Below, piece by piece: positions 11,804-25,985 of a stretch of DNA of 64,000 nt. The DNA is taken from assembly GCF_013393385.1 (NCBI RefSeq), contig NZ_AP023239.1, forward strand, positions 1 to 64,000, given 5' to 3'. This stretch comes from Paenibacillus sp. URB8-2. Its GTDB lineage: Bacteria > Bacillota > Bacilli > Paenibacillales > Paenibacillaceae. The notes beneath the pieces were generated by a model. It saw only the letters and a program-made list of their open reading frames with translations. It did no database searches and had not been told where the DNA came from. Position numbers and translations under genes: made by a program. The first letter of the stretch is position 1, and each line of letters starts with the position of its first letter.

Positions 11804-11818
11804 TGATCTTTGAAAACT
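11804..11818 (+). promoter_or_regulatory. boxA antitermination site, rrn leader
   Basis: TGATCTTTGAAAACT matches the boxA-type sequence of Bacillales rRNA leaders, bound by NusB/S10 for antitermination. A near copy occurs before the 23S gene at 13651. Confidence 0.65.
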
Positions 11819-11832
11819 GAACAACGAGTGAG
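11813..11832 (+). other. Pre-16S processing stem, 5' arm
   Basis: This 20-base segment is complementary at 19 of 20 positions to 13610-13629 beyond the 3' end of 16S. The pair would form the long stem cut by RNase III during release of pre-16S rRNA. Confidence 0.75.
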
Positions 11833-11977
11833 TGGGAATTCGCTTTAGCGAGTTCCAAAATGAAGAGAATGCAAATTCTCGTCAGATGTTTCAAAATGAG
11901 CGAATCGCTCTATCGATAAACTTTTCGGATGGTTATTTTCTCGGAGTGATTCGGGTGATAATCGCACGAAAAAACCT

Positions 11978-13536
<1,559 letters not shown>

Positions 13537-13609
13537 TGGAGAATCGTTTCCCGAGCGGAAACATTCAAATCGGAAGCTAAGCTTCCAAAACTCAGGTTTA
13601 GGCCTGTTG

Positions 13610-13629
13610 CTCACTCGTTGCTCAGTTTT
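13610..13629 (+). other. Pre-16S processing stem, 3' arm
   Basis: This arm pairs with 11813-11832 (19 of 20). It lies in the 243-base 16S-23S spacer, which contains no tRNA gene but also has a perfect palindrome GGAAGCTAAGCTTCC at about 13572. Confidence 0.75.
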
Positions 13630-13650
13630 GAGAGCTCAAACTCTCAATCT

Positions 13651-13665
13651 TGATCCTTGAAAACT
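13651..13665 (+). promoter_or_regulatory. boxA copy before 23S rRNA
   Basis: TGATCCTTGAAAACT differs by one base from the leader boxA at 11804. A second boxA in the spacer would renew antitermination for the 23S gene. Confidence 0.6.
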
Positions 13666-13680
13666 GGATACCGAAACGAA
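13655..13680 (+). other. Pre-23S processing stem, 5' arm
   Basis: This segment, which includes ACTGGATACCGAAACGAA, is complementary to 16726-16750 after the 23S gene, with a single-base bulge and one mismatch. It forms the pre-23S RNase III stem. Confidence 0.7.
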
Positions 13681-13778
13681 AATTGCGTTTTAGAACATCT
13701 TTTAGCTGAACTTGTGTCAAGCGATTGATCAAGTGAAGTGAATAGTGGTTCATGATTTTCCCTAACGGGAAAACATGT

Positions 13779-16710
<2,932 letters not shown>

Positions 16711-16725
16711 AAAATAAACGCAAGA

Positions 16726-16750
16726 TTCGTTTCGGTTCCAGTTTTCAGGG
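16726..16750 (+). other. Pre-23S processing stem, 3' arm
   Basis: TTCGTTTCGGTTCCAGTTTT and the following bases pair with 13655-13680. Confidence 0.7.
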
Positions 16751-16860
16751 AGCAAGGATTCTGTTGAATGCAGCTCTAGTAGTTGCGGTAAACAGAAGTT
16801 GCTATCAGCATTTGGCGATGCTGAAAACCTGATGTATGCATTTGTTCAAGCAAATGCCCG

Positions 16861-16977
16861 TTTGGTGGCGATGGCGGAGGGGTTCCACGCGTACCCATCC
16901 CGAACACGACCGTTAAGCCCTCCAGCGCCGATGGTACTTGGACCGAAGGGTCCTGGGAGAGTAGGACGCCGCCAAGC
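16861..16977 (+). rRNA. rrf: 5S ribosomal RNA
   Basis: About 117 bases, with terminal complementarity TTGGTGGCG / CGCCGCCAA, the conserved CCGAACACGACCGTTAAGC segment, and the GAGAGTAGGACGCC 3' region. It follows 23S by about 150 bases; no tRNA gene is present in the gap or after it. Confidence 0.96.
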
Positions 16978-16982
16978 ACATG

Positions 16983-17490
<508 letters not shown>

Positions 17491-17689
17491 AAGTGTTGGT
17501 AAAGGGGAGAGGAAACAGGTATAGACCGGATGACATTTTTGTTACCGACAGGGCGTTTGTTACAAGTATAATGGAAAAGTGCAAATTAGAGCATAACCTT
17601 AATACGAATGAACTACTCATAGAATTCATTTGTTGAATTTGTTCCTGTGTCTTTAGTTGCAGGGTAAGAGGGTAAGGAGGATTTAAGGT

Positions 17690-18103
17690 ATGAAGCGAGC
17701 ACGAATGCTGTGGGCGCTCCTTATTTTATGTATTGCAGCTGTGATGCTGGCGGGATGCGGATCGACGAAACCGTCCTGGGAATCGTTTGAGGGAGCTCTT
17801 AACGAAAAAAGCTTTCCTGTACCGAAGGAAGCGAATTCTCCGGATCGGACGACAACAAACGCGGCTATGGACTACGTCCGCTATTCGCTGCCAGGGTTAA
17901 AGGAGAAAGACAGTATCCCGGAACCTTATTTTAAAGCTATACAGAATTGGGGCTGGCATGAACTGACGGAAGACAAGGCGTCGAGTTCGCATGTGTTCAA
18001 GAAAGATCAACTCGTTGTTCACTTGACTATCCATGACGGTTATTTTATTGTGATGATTCCAAAAGATAAGAAAACGGCTGTCCAGAGCATAGGCAGCCAA
18101 TAG
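17690..18103 (+). CDS. Predicted small lipoprotein of unknown function
   Basis: A 137-residue protein with a signal peptide (KRAR, then a hydrophobic stretch WALLILCIAAVML) and the lipobox LAGC, so Cys22 would be lipidated and the rest exposed outside the membrane. The mature part is short, charged and without a motif that I recognise. GTAAGGAGG lies 12 bases before the ATG, and a strong terminator follows, so it is probably a monocistronic gene. Function unknown. Confidence 0.78.
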   Translation: MKRARMLWALLILCIAAVMLAGCGSTKPSWESFEGALNEKSFPVPKEANSPDRTTTNAAMDYVRYSLPGLKEKDSIPEPYFKAIQNWGWHELTEDKASSSHVFKKDQLVVHLTIHDGYFIVMIPKDKKTAVQSIGSQ

Positions 18104-18110
18104 ACAACAG

Positions 18111-18142
18111 AATCGCCATCCATAGGATGGCGATTTCTGTTT
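18111..18142 (+). terminator. Terminator after the lipoprotein gene
   Basis: AATCGCCATCC and GGATGGCGATT form a perfect 11-bp stem with a three-base loop, then TCTGTTT. It may also serve the convergent gene ending at 18203. Confidence 0.8.
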
Positions 18143-18202
18143 ACTCGCGGACACGAACGTATGTAATATGGAGTATGATTCGTTAAGGGAGGAAGAAAAT
18201 TG

Positions 18203-18724
18203 CTACTGCGAATAGCATGAAACATCGGCAGGACTAAATTTCAGCATGTCATCCTGTCTCTTCCAACCCGTCCACAGCAGAGCGTAGAACCTCGGAAACA
18301 ATAGCCATAGATGCATAAAAGCCAAAGAGAGGGTAAAAGCAGGCGGCGACCAAATGAGAAATAGTGCTGTAAAGGAAAGACCAATCCAGAAATTATGAAG
18401 CTGGACCCTGCGGAAGAGGCGGCAGCTGATATATTGATCCGGCATAAAACCGGGCCAGGGCAGTCTAAAAGAATTACGCCATCTTTTTGCAATCGGGTAA
18501 CCCGCAATTAATAGTATGGACCGGGAAACGACATATTGAATCCAAAGAATAACCGGAACAGCGATTAGAAAGTAGAATAAACCGGCCGGGGAAACGAAAA
18601 CGGATTCCAGGATGATAAAAAGGATGGGAAACGCGGCGTAGATCCGCAGAGCATAAAGGGGAATGCTCATTTTTTTGAGAAGTTTATATTGGTAAAAGGT
18701 AGCTCCTTTAATCGTCGGTTCCAT
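18203..18724 (-). CDS. Predicted membrane protein of unknown function
   Basis: A 173-residue protein with about four hydrophobic segments: around residues 24-46, 48-70, and two near 115-150 (FWIGLSFTALFLIW, FTLSLAFMHLWLLF). Charged loops lie between them. The start is taken at the ATG at 18724 (MEPTIKGATFYQYK) because GGAGG lies seven bases upstream on the reverse strand; a TTG 17 codons earlier has no such site. I do not recognise the family. The gene runs opposite to its neighbours and separates the lipoprotein from csfB. Confidence 0.65.
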   Translation of the reverse strand: MEPTIKGATFYQYKLLKKMSIPLYALRIYAAFPILFIILESVFVSPAGLFYFLIAVPVILWIQYVVSRSILLIAGYPIAKRWRNSFRLPWPGFMPDQYISCRLFRRVQLHNFWIGLSFTALFLIWSPPAFTLSLAFMHLWLLFPRFYALLWTGWKRQDDMLKFSPADVSCYSQ

Positions 18725-18923
18725 ACCCATCCTCCAAGTCAGCATATCTCTTATCCCTACTATCGGCAATTTCAATGGATTTATTAAATCTATAGGTTTA
18801 AACCGGCCAAGACCGGTCAGGCTTGAAAAATAAGGGATTCAAGGATATGAAAAAACTATGAAAGGGTTTAAAATGATAGGAAGTGAAGCATACTGTTCTT
18901 AAAAGGACCAAGGTGGGATTTCT

Positions 18924-19115
18924 ATGGAACAAGAACATGCTAAAATTGAAACCTGCATCATATGCGGGCAGGAGAAGGAAGAAGGGATTCGCATCGTGTC
19001 GCAATTTATTTGCGAGGATTGCGAGGCCGAGATGGTAAGGACTGAGGCGGAGGATGCCAAATACCGCTTTTTTATCGGACGGATGAAAAAAATCGGACTG
19101 CAAAAGAATGCCTAA
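18924..19115 (+). CDS. csfB: Anti-sigma-G factor CsfB/Gin
   Basis: This 63-residue zinc-binding protein has the hallmark CIICGQEKEEG...FICEDCE, two CxxC pairs for one zinc ion, and a basic C-terminal helix. In B. subtilis CsfB (Gin) is made in the forespore and blocks premature activity of sigma-G, and later sigma-E. The gene lies after the rRNA cluster and before yaaO and tmk, as in Bacillus. AAGGTGGG precedes the ATG. A sigma-F promoter is expected, but I could not find a convincing one. Confidence 0.9.
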   Translation: MEQEHAKIETCIICGQEKEEGIRIVSQFICEDCEAEMVRTEAEDAKYRFFIGRMKKIGLQKNA

Positions 19116-19201
19116 AAGCCGCCCCATTCGTCGTACAGCTCTTTTGTCGTGATGATGCTGCAAGGTACGAGGCGGTTGTCGTTTATACACAGCTTTGGTA
19201 T

Positions 19202-19243
19202 ACGGCTTTCCCCGGTGAGGATTATAGGGTGAGGCCGTTTTTG
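19202..19243 (+). terminator. Terminator after csfB
   Basis: ACGGCTTTCCCC pairs with GGGTGAGGCCGT using two wobbles and one mismatch, followed by five T residues. Confidence 0.55.
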
Positions 19244-19334
19244 TTGTGCGCACAAGCGGCAGATACAGGGCATAGGCGGGGGAACGGATATAGGTTAAAA
19301 TAAAGATAGGCCGGTGTGGAAGGAATTTTGATCG

Positions 19335-20896
19335 ATGAAAGAAGAAGAGCGCAAAAGCGCGCCATTATATGAAATGCTCGAATGCTACAAAGCGGAAGGA
19401 AAGATATCTTTTCATGTGCCGGGTCATAAGAATGGGCAGGCATATCGGATGGACCAAAGCGCCGGCTTTCTGGATGAGGTCATGACGGCGGATATTACCG
19501 AAATTTCGGGGAGCGACGATCTGCATGATCCTGGCGGCGTCATTCTGGAAGCGCAGAGACTCGCTGCGGATTGTTTTGGGGCAGAGGAAAGTTTTTTTCT
19601 CGTAGGAGGGAGTACGGCGGGAAACCTCGCCCTGATCTTGACGGTATGCGCCGAGCCAGGCGCCGTGCTGCTGGTACAGCGCAATGTGCATAAGTCGGTG
19701 ATTCACGGGCTTATGCTGGCGGGAGCGCGTGCGGTATTTCTCGACCCGCTGCTGGATGAAAGCAGCGGCCTTGCGGTCGCACCGGCGGAAGAGACGGTGC
19801 GCAAAGCGCTGGCGGCCTGGCCGGAGGCCGCCGGCCTGCTGGTGACCATGCCGAACTACTACGGCATGGGAACCGACTTGGCGCCCCTCGCGCGGGCCTG
19901 TCACGACAGCGGCGTGCCGCTGCTGGTCGACGAGGCGCATGGGGCGCACTACGGGCAGCACCCGGAGCTGCCTGCGGGTGCTTTAAGCTGCGGCGCGGAC
20001 GGCGTCGTGCAGTCCACGCACAAGATGCTTGCGGCGATGACCATGGGCGCCATGCTGCATGTGCAGGGGCCGCGGCTCGACCGCGCCCCTGCGGCGGCGG
20101 GCTCGCCATGGTGCAGAGCTCCAGCCCATCATACCCCGTGATGGCTTCGCTCGATCTGGCGCGCCGGCTGCTCCACACGCGGCGCGCCGATGCCTTCACG
20201 GCGGGGCTGGCCGCCGTGAAGACCCTGCGGCGCGGCCTGGCGGAGCTGCCGCGCTTTGCAGCGCTGCGGCCGAAGGCGCCGCAGCGGCATACCGGCGGGG
20301 GCGGAGCGGAGACTTCCGCCCCCCGGGTCTCGGGGCGGCGAAGCACCGACGCCGCCTACAGCACGCAGGACCCCTTCAAGGTCGTCATTTATGACGCTGC
20401 CGGGGTCCTGAGCGGATTCGAGCTGCAGGCACAGCTCGAAAGGAAGGGCTGCGTGCCGGAAATGAGCGACGAGCGGCACGTGGTGCTTCTCTTCAGCCTC
20501 GGTTCGCGGGCTGAAGATGCCGTCTCGCTCCTAGCTGCGCTGCGGGAAATTGACAGGGAATACCCCCCGGGTCCTTTCCCCTCCGCTTCCGCCCATGTTT
20601 CCACGTGGAACAATTTTGAACGTAGTCCCTTATCGGCGCCGGTTCAGTTTTCCCTAAGACCCGTACGGGAGGAAGAGACAGAACGCATCAAGCTTGAAGA
20701 GAGCGAGGGCAGAGTCGCGGCGGAGATGGTCATCCCTTACCCGCCGGGAATACCGCTGCTGTATCCAGGCGAGGTTATTACCGGGGAAATAAGTTACAGG
20801 CTGCGCAGCCTGGTGGAAGCCGGTGCAAAGTTTCAGTCCGTGTCCGACCCGATTTTGCAGACGATAAAGGTATATATAACTCAGGTAGAGGTATAA
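19335..20896 (+). pseudogene. yaaO: Orn/Lys/Arg decarboxylase-like PLP protein YaaO, frame-broken
   Basis: The two halves of a fold-type I PLP enzyme lie in different frames. The 5' part (19335-20141) encodes residues 1 to about 253, including the PLP-lysine motif STHKMLAAMTMGAMLH. Then the frame runs into APAAAGSPWCRAP and stops. The 3' part (from about 20108, MVQSSSPSYPVMASLDLARR) continues the family sequence to the C-terminal decarboxylase domain at 20896. The break lies within 20085-20107, a very GC-rich run of CGG repeats, and amounts to one missing (or two extra) bases. Either the gene is a recent pseudogene or the base is a sequencing error; the rest of both halves is intact. tmk follows, as in B. 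subtilis. Confidence 0.8.
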
Positions 20897-21016
20897 AACA
20901 ACCGCACAAAGTGATTGGGCTGCGGAGTCTATTCAAATACTTTGCGCGGCCACTAAAGAAATGCGGACATCAAAGAATTATTGAATTTCGGATTAAAGAA
21001 AGGCGGAGTGACGTAA

Positions 21017-21658
21017 TTGGGCCGGGAAGGATTTTTTATTACACTTGAGGGCGGGGAAGGATCGGGAAAAACAACGATTATAGGCAGGCTAGCAGCTTAT
21101 TTGCAGAACCGCTCTCTTCCTTATTTAATTACCCGGGAACCGGGTGGCATTGAGATTGCCGAGAAGATCCGTTCCATTATTCTGGACCCTGCCCATACAG
21201 CAATGGATGCGCGAACCGAAGCGCTGCTGTATGCCGCATCAAGGAGTCAGCATTTGGCCGAGAGAGTGGAGCCGGCGCTGAAGGAAGGACTAATCGTGCT
21301 GTGCGACCGTTTTGTGGACAGCAGCCTTGTATATCAAGGCTATGCCAGAGGTTTGGGTATGGAGGAAGTACGGGCGATCAACCAGTTTGCCACCGGGGGC
21401 AGGATGCCCGATCTGACCTTTTATCTGGATATCGAACCGGAAGAAGGGCTGGCGAGAATTTCGGCTAACGGAGAGCGGGAAATTAACCGGCTTGATCTGG
21501 AGAGTCTTGCCTTTCATCAAAAGGTGAGAGAAGGCTATCGCATGATCGCAGAGGCAAATCCGCAGCGGATCGTGACTCTGGATGCCAGTCGGCCGCTGCA
21601 TGTGGTGGAGCGAGAGCTTATAAATACTCTTGAGGACAGGCTGTTAAAGGATTTTTAA
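21017..21658 (+). CDS. tmk: Thymidylate kinase
   Basis: The 213-residue enzyme phosphorylates dTMP to dTDP. It shows the P-loop GGEGSGKTT near residue 12, the DRF motif in VLCDRFVDSSLVYQGYARG and the dTMP-binding TREPGG. No ATG is available near the N-terminus; the TTG at 21017 is chosen because AGGCGGAGTG lies just upstream and the product then begins MGREGFFITLEGG, the right length for the family. It starts the tmk-darA-yaaR-holB-ricT-yabA cluster. Confidence 0.95.
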   Translation: MGREGFFITLEGGEGSGKTTIIGRLAAYLQNRSLPYLITREPGGIEIAEKIRSIILDPAHTAMDARTEALLYAASRSQHLAERVEPALKEGLIVLCDRFVDSSLVYQGYARGLGMEEVRAINQFATGGRMPDLTFYLDIEPEEGLARISANGEREINRLDLESLAFHQKVREGYRMIAEANPQRIVTLDASRPLHVVERELINTLEDRLLKDF

Positions 21659-21790
21659 ACTTCATTGTCTAATATATTATATAAAGCGTTCATTTCTTCT
21701 TAAAAAGATATATCAGTTCTCAGGTTCCCCGCATAGTATCTGGTATGCTTAGAAGTCCATTCTTTACTTTGTGGGACTATCACAAAATAA

Positions 21791-22141
<351 letters not shown>

Positions 22142-22147
22142 GTATGG

Positions 22148-22195
22148 GCGGGAAGAAACGGCTGATCGTATCAGTAAGCGGCAGCCGCTTCCCGC
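22148..22195. repeat. Strong hairpin between darA and yaaR
   Basis: GCGGGAAG (22148-22155) pairs with CTTCCCGC (22188-22195), and CGGCTG (22159-22164) with CAGCCG (22182-22187). The only T-rich sequence after it is TTGATTT. Its arms (GAAACGG, CAGCCGCTTC) resemble those of the elements before recF and mfd. Confidence 0.55.
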
Positions 22196-22244
22196 TTGAT
22201 TTCAATCATGATATCAATTGGCAAAGAAGGGCGATGGGCGACCC

Positions 22245-22688
22245 ATGAAGATTAATCCGGGCTTCAGGCCTTTGAAAAATGAACTGCCCCTAAATGAAAA
22301 TGCGAACAAGCTGGTTCAGCAAAAAACGTTCTCCGATGTGTTTCAGCAGCATGGCGAACAGGCGACTCGGGATGAGTTGACCCGTCAAATCCAGGAGATT
22401 CAGGTTCAAGGTGAACGTCTATCCAAATCGATGACAATACGCGAACTGGCGATTTATCGGGTAATGGTCAAAAAATTTCTGGAAGAAACGGCACGCCGCG
22501 GTGTAAGGCTAAAAGAAACCAAGGGCTGGGACCGAAGAGGACGCGGGAAAAGGTATAAGCTTCTGGAGGAAATCGACGCCGCTTTGCTGACGCTTGCGGA
22601 TGAGCTGCTTGAGAGCGAGCAGGGACGAATTGATCTGCTGGGCAAGGTGGGCGAAATTCGCGGAATGCTGATTAACCTTGCTTTTTAA
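22245..22688 (+). CDS. yaaR: YaaR-family protein (DUF327)
   Basis: A 147-residue soluble, mostly helical and highly charged protein of the YaaR family, found between darA and holB across Bacillales. Its biochemical role is not established. The stretch LAIYRVMVKKFLEETARRGVRLKE and the following RGRGKRYKLLEEID are the conserved core. The ATG at 22245 (MKINPGFRPL) is used, with AAGAAGGG upstream; a TTG nine codons earlier is possible. Confidence 0.85.
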   Translation: MKINPGFRPLKNELPLNENANKLVQQKTFSDVFQQHGEQATRDELTRQIQEIQVQGERLSKSMTIRELAIYRVMVKKFLEETARRGVRLKETKGWDRRGRGKRYKLLEEIDAALLTLADELLESEQGRIDLLGKVGEIRGMLINLAF

Positions 22689-22705
22689 CGCTATAGGAGG
22701 ATATT

Positions 22706-23680
22706 ATGCCTTTTGACGATATATTGGGACAGACAACCGCCAAACGGATTTTGCAAAATTCGCTGCGTACGGATACGCTGGGCCACGCTTATTTGTTCAG
22801 TGGTCCGGCGGGCAGCGGTCAAATGAAGACGGCGCTTATGTTGGCCCAAGCGATTTTTTGTACGGCCCTCAAGGATGACGCCTGCGGCGAATGCTTGGAG
22901 TGTCGAAAGGTCCAACATGGCAACCATCCGGATTTAAAGATTCTTTCGCCGGAAGGAAACAGCATCAAAATCGACCAGATCCGCGAATTGCAGCGGGTCT
23001 TTTCATATCGAGCCGAGGGCGGCAATCCGAAAGTATATATTATAGACCAAGCGGAAAGAATGACCGTTCAGGCAGGCAACAGTCTGCTTAAATTTTTGGA
23101 AGAGCCTCCCGTGCCTGCAGTTGCCGTACTGATTGCGGACAACAGCCAATCGCTGCTGCCGACCATTCAGTCGAGAACCCAGCGCGTGCCGTTTGCACCG
23201 CTGCCGCCGGAGATGATGCTGCAGGTTTTGTCGAATGAAGGAGTCTCCGCTCCCCTTGCGCGCTGCGCGGTATCTTTGACATCGGGACTGGAAGGATGCA
23301 AAGAGCTTTTGGAGCAGAATTGGTTTGCAGAAATGAGAAACCTAGTGTTACAATTAGCGAAGGAGTCTTTGGGCAAGAATGGCTCGGCGGTGGCGACCGC
23401 GGGTCAGAAGCTGTTCAAGACCGGGCTTGGTGAGCATTTGGATACCTTGTTCAGTATGTTCCACCTGTGGTTTAAAGACATGCTGTACTTCCTGTACCGA
23501 AAACACGAAAGCATCGTTTTCATAGATCAGTTGGACTTTATTTCAAATTACGCCAGAACGCGTACTTCTTCCCAGTGGGTAGCTTATATGGAGTTTGCCG
23601 CCGAGAGCAAGAAGAAGCTGCGTTTCAATGTCAATGCCCAGCTATGTCTGGAGCAGTTTTTGATACGTCTGGAAAGCTAA
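22706..23680 (+). CDS. holB: DNA polymerase III delta' subunit
   Basis: A 324-residue clamp-loader subunit. The N-terminal AAA+ module begins FDDILGQTTAKRILQNSL. The zinc-binding stretch CGECLECRKVQHGNHPD is present. LLKFLEEPP and the arginine-finger SRTQRV follow. The P-loop region reads GPAGSGQMKTA, with an extra residue compared with GxxGxGKT, which fits the non-hydrolysing role of delta'. AGGAGG lies 7 bases before the ATG. Confidence 0.93.
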   Translation: MPFDDILGQTTAKRILQNSLRTDTLGHAYLFSGPAGSGQMKTALMLAQAIFCTALKDDACGECLECRKVQHGNHPDLKILSPEGNSIKIDQIRELQRVFSYRAEGGNPKVYIIDQAERMTVQAGNSLLKFLEEPPVPAVAVLIADNSQSLLPTIQSRTQRVPFAPLPPEMMLQVLSNEGVSAPLARCAVSLTSGLEGCKELLEQNWFAEMRNLVLQLAKESLGKNGSAVATAGQKLFKTGLGEHLDTLFSMFHLWFKDMLYFLYRKHESIVFIDQLDFISNYARTRTSSQWVAYMEFAAESKKKLRFNVNAQLCLEQFLIRLES

Positions 23681-23761
23681 AGGACACAGTTTGTTTACGC
23701 TTCCTGTTAGGGCAGCCTTCAAGAAGCAACTTTTGGCCTGATATTTCTGTTAGCGCCTGAA

Positions 23762-23829
23762 AGCGATACGCCGTATCGCTGCTTATAAAGCCTATGCTTT
23801 TATAAAATGGGTACAGCCGTTTCTTCTTG
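23762..23829 (+). repeat. Hairpin and repeat-family tail before ricT
   Basis: AGCGATAC and GTATCGCT (23762-23779) form a perfect 8-bp stem with a three-base loop. GCTTATAAAGCCT follows, the reverse complement of AGGCTTTATAAGC in the mfd leader (about 41708). The segment ends with CAGCCGTTTCTTCTTG, identical to the copy before recF. The region looks like a rearranged or partial member of that family. Confidence 0.4.
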
Positions 23830-23917
23830 TGTTACGGTTAAGGAAAGAACAAGCATGAAACATCATGGAGCGGACTTGCTGGGGTTCCTTCACCGGCAGA
23901 CAAGGAGGGTAATTTTG

Positions 23918-24718
23918 TTGTACAGCGTAGTCGGTGTCCGCTTCAAAAAGGCGGGTAAAATATATTATTTCGATCCTTTGGATTTGCCGATTGAACAGGA
24001 TCAATGCGTGATTGTTGAGACGGCGCGGGGGATTGAATATGGCAAGGTCGTAGTAGGCAAAAAAGAGGTTCCTGAAGCCGATGTCGTACTTCCGCTTAAG
24101 AAAGTCATGCGTATCGCCGGTGAAAGTGACGCGTGCGTGGTGGAGGAGAACAAGCAGGCGGCCAAGGACGCTTTTGCAACCTGTTTAAATAAAATCCGCG
24201 ATCATGGCCTCAAAATGAAGCTGGTGGATGTGGAGTTTACGTTTGACCGCAACAAGATCATTTTTTATTTCACGGCAGAAGGCCGGGTTGATTTCCGGGA
24301 ATTGGTCAAGGACTTGGCCAGCATTTTCCGCACCCGCATTGAGCTTCGACAAATTGGCGTTCGAGATGAAGCCAAAATGCTCGGTGGTCTCGGTCCATGC
24401 GGCCGGGTGCTGTGCTGTTCTTCGTGGCTGGGTGATTTCGAGCCGGTATCGATCAAGATGGCCAAAGACCAAAGTCTTTCGCTCAATCCGACCAAAATAT
24501 CCGGGCTTTGCGGAAGATTAATGTGTTGCCTGAAATTTGAGCATGATAACTACGAAAGTGTAAAGGAAGAGATGCCTGCAGTGGGCAAACTGGTCGTCAC
24601 TTCGCTTGGTGAAGGCAAGGTGGTTGGCATCCATGCCGGAAACCGCACGGTTCATGTGCAGTTGTTTGAAGTGGGTAAAGTAAAGGAACTTCCAATGGAT
24701 GATGTTGTCGTCAAGTAG
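23918..24718 (+). CDS. ricT: Stage 0 sporulation/RNA maturation factor RicT (YaaT, PSP1 domain)
   Basis: RicT, with RicA and RicF, forms a cytosolic Fe-S complex that stimulates RNase Y and affects Spo0A phosphorylation and competence in B. subtilis. The PSP1 domain and the cysteine motif GPCGRVLCCSSW...GLCGRLMCCLKFE, which supply cluster ligands, are clear. The TTG at 23918 gives MYSVVGVRFKKAGKIYYF, matching homologues, with AAGGAGGG nine bases upstream; the open frame extends further 5' but without family similarity. Product 266 residues. yabA follows 29 bases later. Confidence 0.93.
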   Translation: MYSVVGVRFKKAGKIYYFDPLDLPIEQDQCVIVETARGIEYGKVVVGKKEVPEADVVLPLKKVMRIAGESDACVVEENKQAAKDAFATCLNKIRDHGLKMKLVDVEFTFDRNKIIFYFTAEGRVDFRELVKDLASIFRTRIELRQIGVRDEAKMLGGLGPCGRVLCCSSWLGDFEPVSIKMAKDQSLSLNPTKISGLCGRLMCCLKFEHDNYESVKEEMPAVGKLVVTSLGEGKVVGIHAGNRTVHVQLFEVGKVKELPMDDVVVK

Positions 24719-24747
24719 ACCATTAAGGTTACTTTCGGGGTGGAAAC

Positions 24748-25116
24748 TTGGAAAAGAAAAATATATTTGCACACATCCAGGAGATAGAAGCGCAAATGGA
24801 AACGATGCGTCTAAATCTTGGAGATTGGAAGCAAACCGTAAAAGAATTAATGGAAGTGAATCAGCGCCTGACGCTGGAAAATGAGCAGCTGCGCAAAATT
24901 TTGAAGAGAGAGGCCCCGCCGGGTCCATCTTCGAAGACAGAGGCTGTCGGAAAGCCTTCCGCACAGAGCGAGAGCACTTCAGATGAAGTTGTTGGCGAGG
25001 GCTACGATAATCTGGCACGGTTGTATCATGAGGGCTTTCATATCTGCAATGTGAATTTTGGACATCTGCGTACGGAAGGCGACTGTCTGTTCTGCCTGTC
25101 ATTCCTTAATAAATAA
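24748..25116 (+). CDS. yabA: Replication initiation control protein YabA
   Basis: A 122-residue regulator that binds DnaA and DnaN and limits re-initiation. It has an N-terminal coiled coil (about 1-55, [20 protein letters not shown]), a variable linker with Ser/Pro, and a C-terminal zinc domain with [12 protein letters not shown] and DCLFC ligands. The start is a TTG at 24748, with GGGGTGG four bases before it. Its targets dnaA and dnaN open the same window. Confidence 0.94.
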   Translation: MEKKNIFAHIQEIEAQMETMRLNLGDWKQTVKELMEVNQRLTLENEQLRKILKREAPPGPSSKTEAVGKPSAQSESTSDEVVGEGYDNLARLYHEGFHICNVNFGHLRTEGDCLFCLSFLNK

Positions 25117-25126
25117 GAATATACAG

Positions 25127-25157
25127 CCGTAGGAGGACGCCGCCTACGGTTTTTTTT
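25127..25157 (+). terminator. Terminator after yabA
   Basis: CCGTAGG (25127-25133) pairs with CCTACGG (25143-25149), followed by eight T residues. Confidence 0.9.
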
Positions 25158-25217
25158 GAATATAATAAATGATTAACAGTTCGCTTGTACTTGGAATGTT
25201 GGAATAGGAGAATGGTG

Positions 25218-25985
25218 ATGAGCAACCGTTTGAATGAAGTCCCACTGCTTGCTGCGGAGCGTGTGGATGATCTGCTTACGCATAATTTGCATATTATTCA
25301 GAGTGATGAGGTATTCAGCTTCTCCATGGATGCCGTTCTGCTGGCCAGATTTGCTTCTGTACCTCCGCGGGGCCGGGTGCTGGATTTATGTACAGGCAAC
25401 GGAGTAATCCCGCTGCTTCTGACCACCCGCACGGCAGCGGCTATCGAAGGAATTGAAATTCAGCCCCGTTTGGCCGATATGGCCCGCCGCAGTGTGGCGA
25501 TGAATGCTCTTCAGGAGAAGATAACCATTCATGAAGGGGATTTGCGGACGCTGCATCTTACGACGGGATATGGAGTATATGATGCCATTACGGTAAATCC
25601 GCCCTATATGCCGCTTAACGGCAGCGATCTGAAGCTGAACACTCATCAGGCGATGGCCCGGCATGAAATCGGATGCACACTGGAGGAGGTCATTCAGGCC
25701 TGTGTCCGGCTTGTCCGCACCGGCGGAAAGGTCAGTATGGTGCACAAGCCGCAGCGGCTGGTCGATATCGTAAGCTTGATGCGGAAGTATAGACTGGAGC
25801 CGAAGACGATCCGTTTTGTGCATCCACGTGCGAATCTGGAGGCCAATATGGTATTGATCGAGGCTGCGCGGGATGGAAAGCCGGAGGTACGGGTACAGCC
25901 GCCGCTGATTGTATATACTGAAGACAATGAATATTGTCCGGAAATTCTGGATATCTACTACGGTTCAAAAGAGGTAAAATCATGA
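25218..25985 (+). CDS. yabB: tRNA1(Val) (adenine-37-N6)-methyltransferase-like protein YabB
   Basis: A 255-residue class I SAM methyltransferase of the TrmN6/YabB type. It shows the SAM loop VLDLCTGNGVIPLL and the catalytic NPPY motif in AITVNPPYMPL, typical of N6-adenine methyltransferases. The ATG at 25218 has TAGGAG upstream; longer in-frame starts are available but lack a ribosome-binding site. It overlaps rsmI by four bases (ATGA), so both are translated from one message. The yazA endonuclease gene that often follows in Bacillus is absent. Confidence 0.9.
   Translation: MSNRLNEVPLLAAERVDDLLTHNLHIIQSDEVFSFSMDAVLLARFASVPPRGRVLDLCTGNGVIPLLLTTRTAAAIEGIEIQPRLADMARRSVAMNALQEKITIHEGDLRTLHLTTGYGVYDAITVNPPYMPLNGSDLKLNTHQAMARHEIGCTLEEVIQACVRLVRTGGKVSMVHKPQRLVDIVSLMRKYRLEPKTIRFVHPRANLEANMVLIEAARDGKPEVRVQPPLIVYTEDNEYCPEILDIYYGSKEVKS

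Noticed and set aside
18776-18923. Sigma-F promoter before csfB
   Set aside because: No sequence fits both GyATA and GGnnAnAHTR with a suitable spacer, though one is expected biologically.
19711-20479. Overlapping reverse-strand frames across the yaaO break
   Set aside because: Their products are Arg/Ala/Pro-rich low complexity caused by high GC; the forward frames carry the family motifs.
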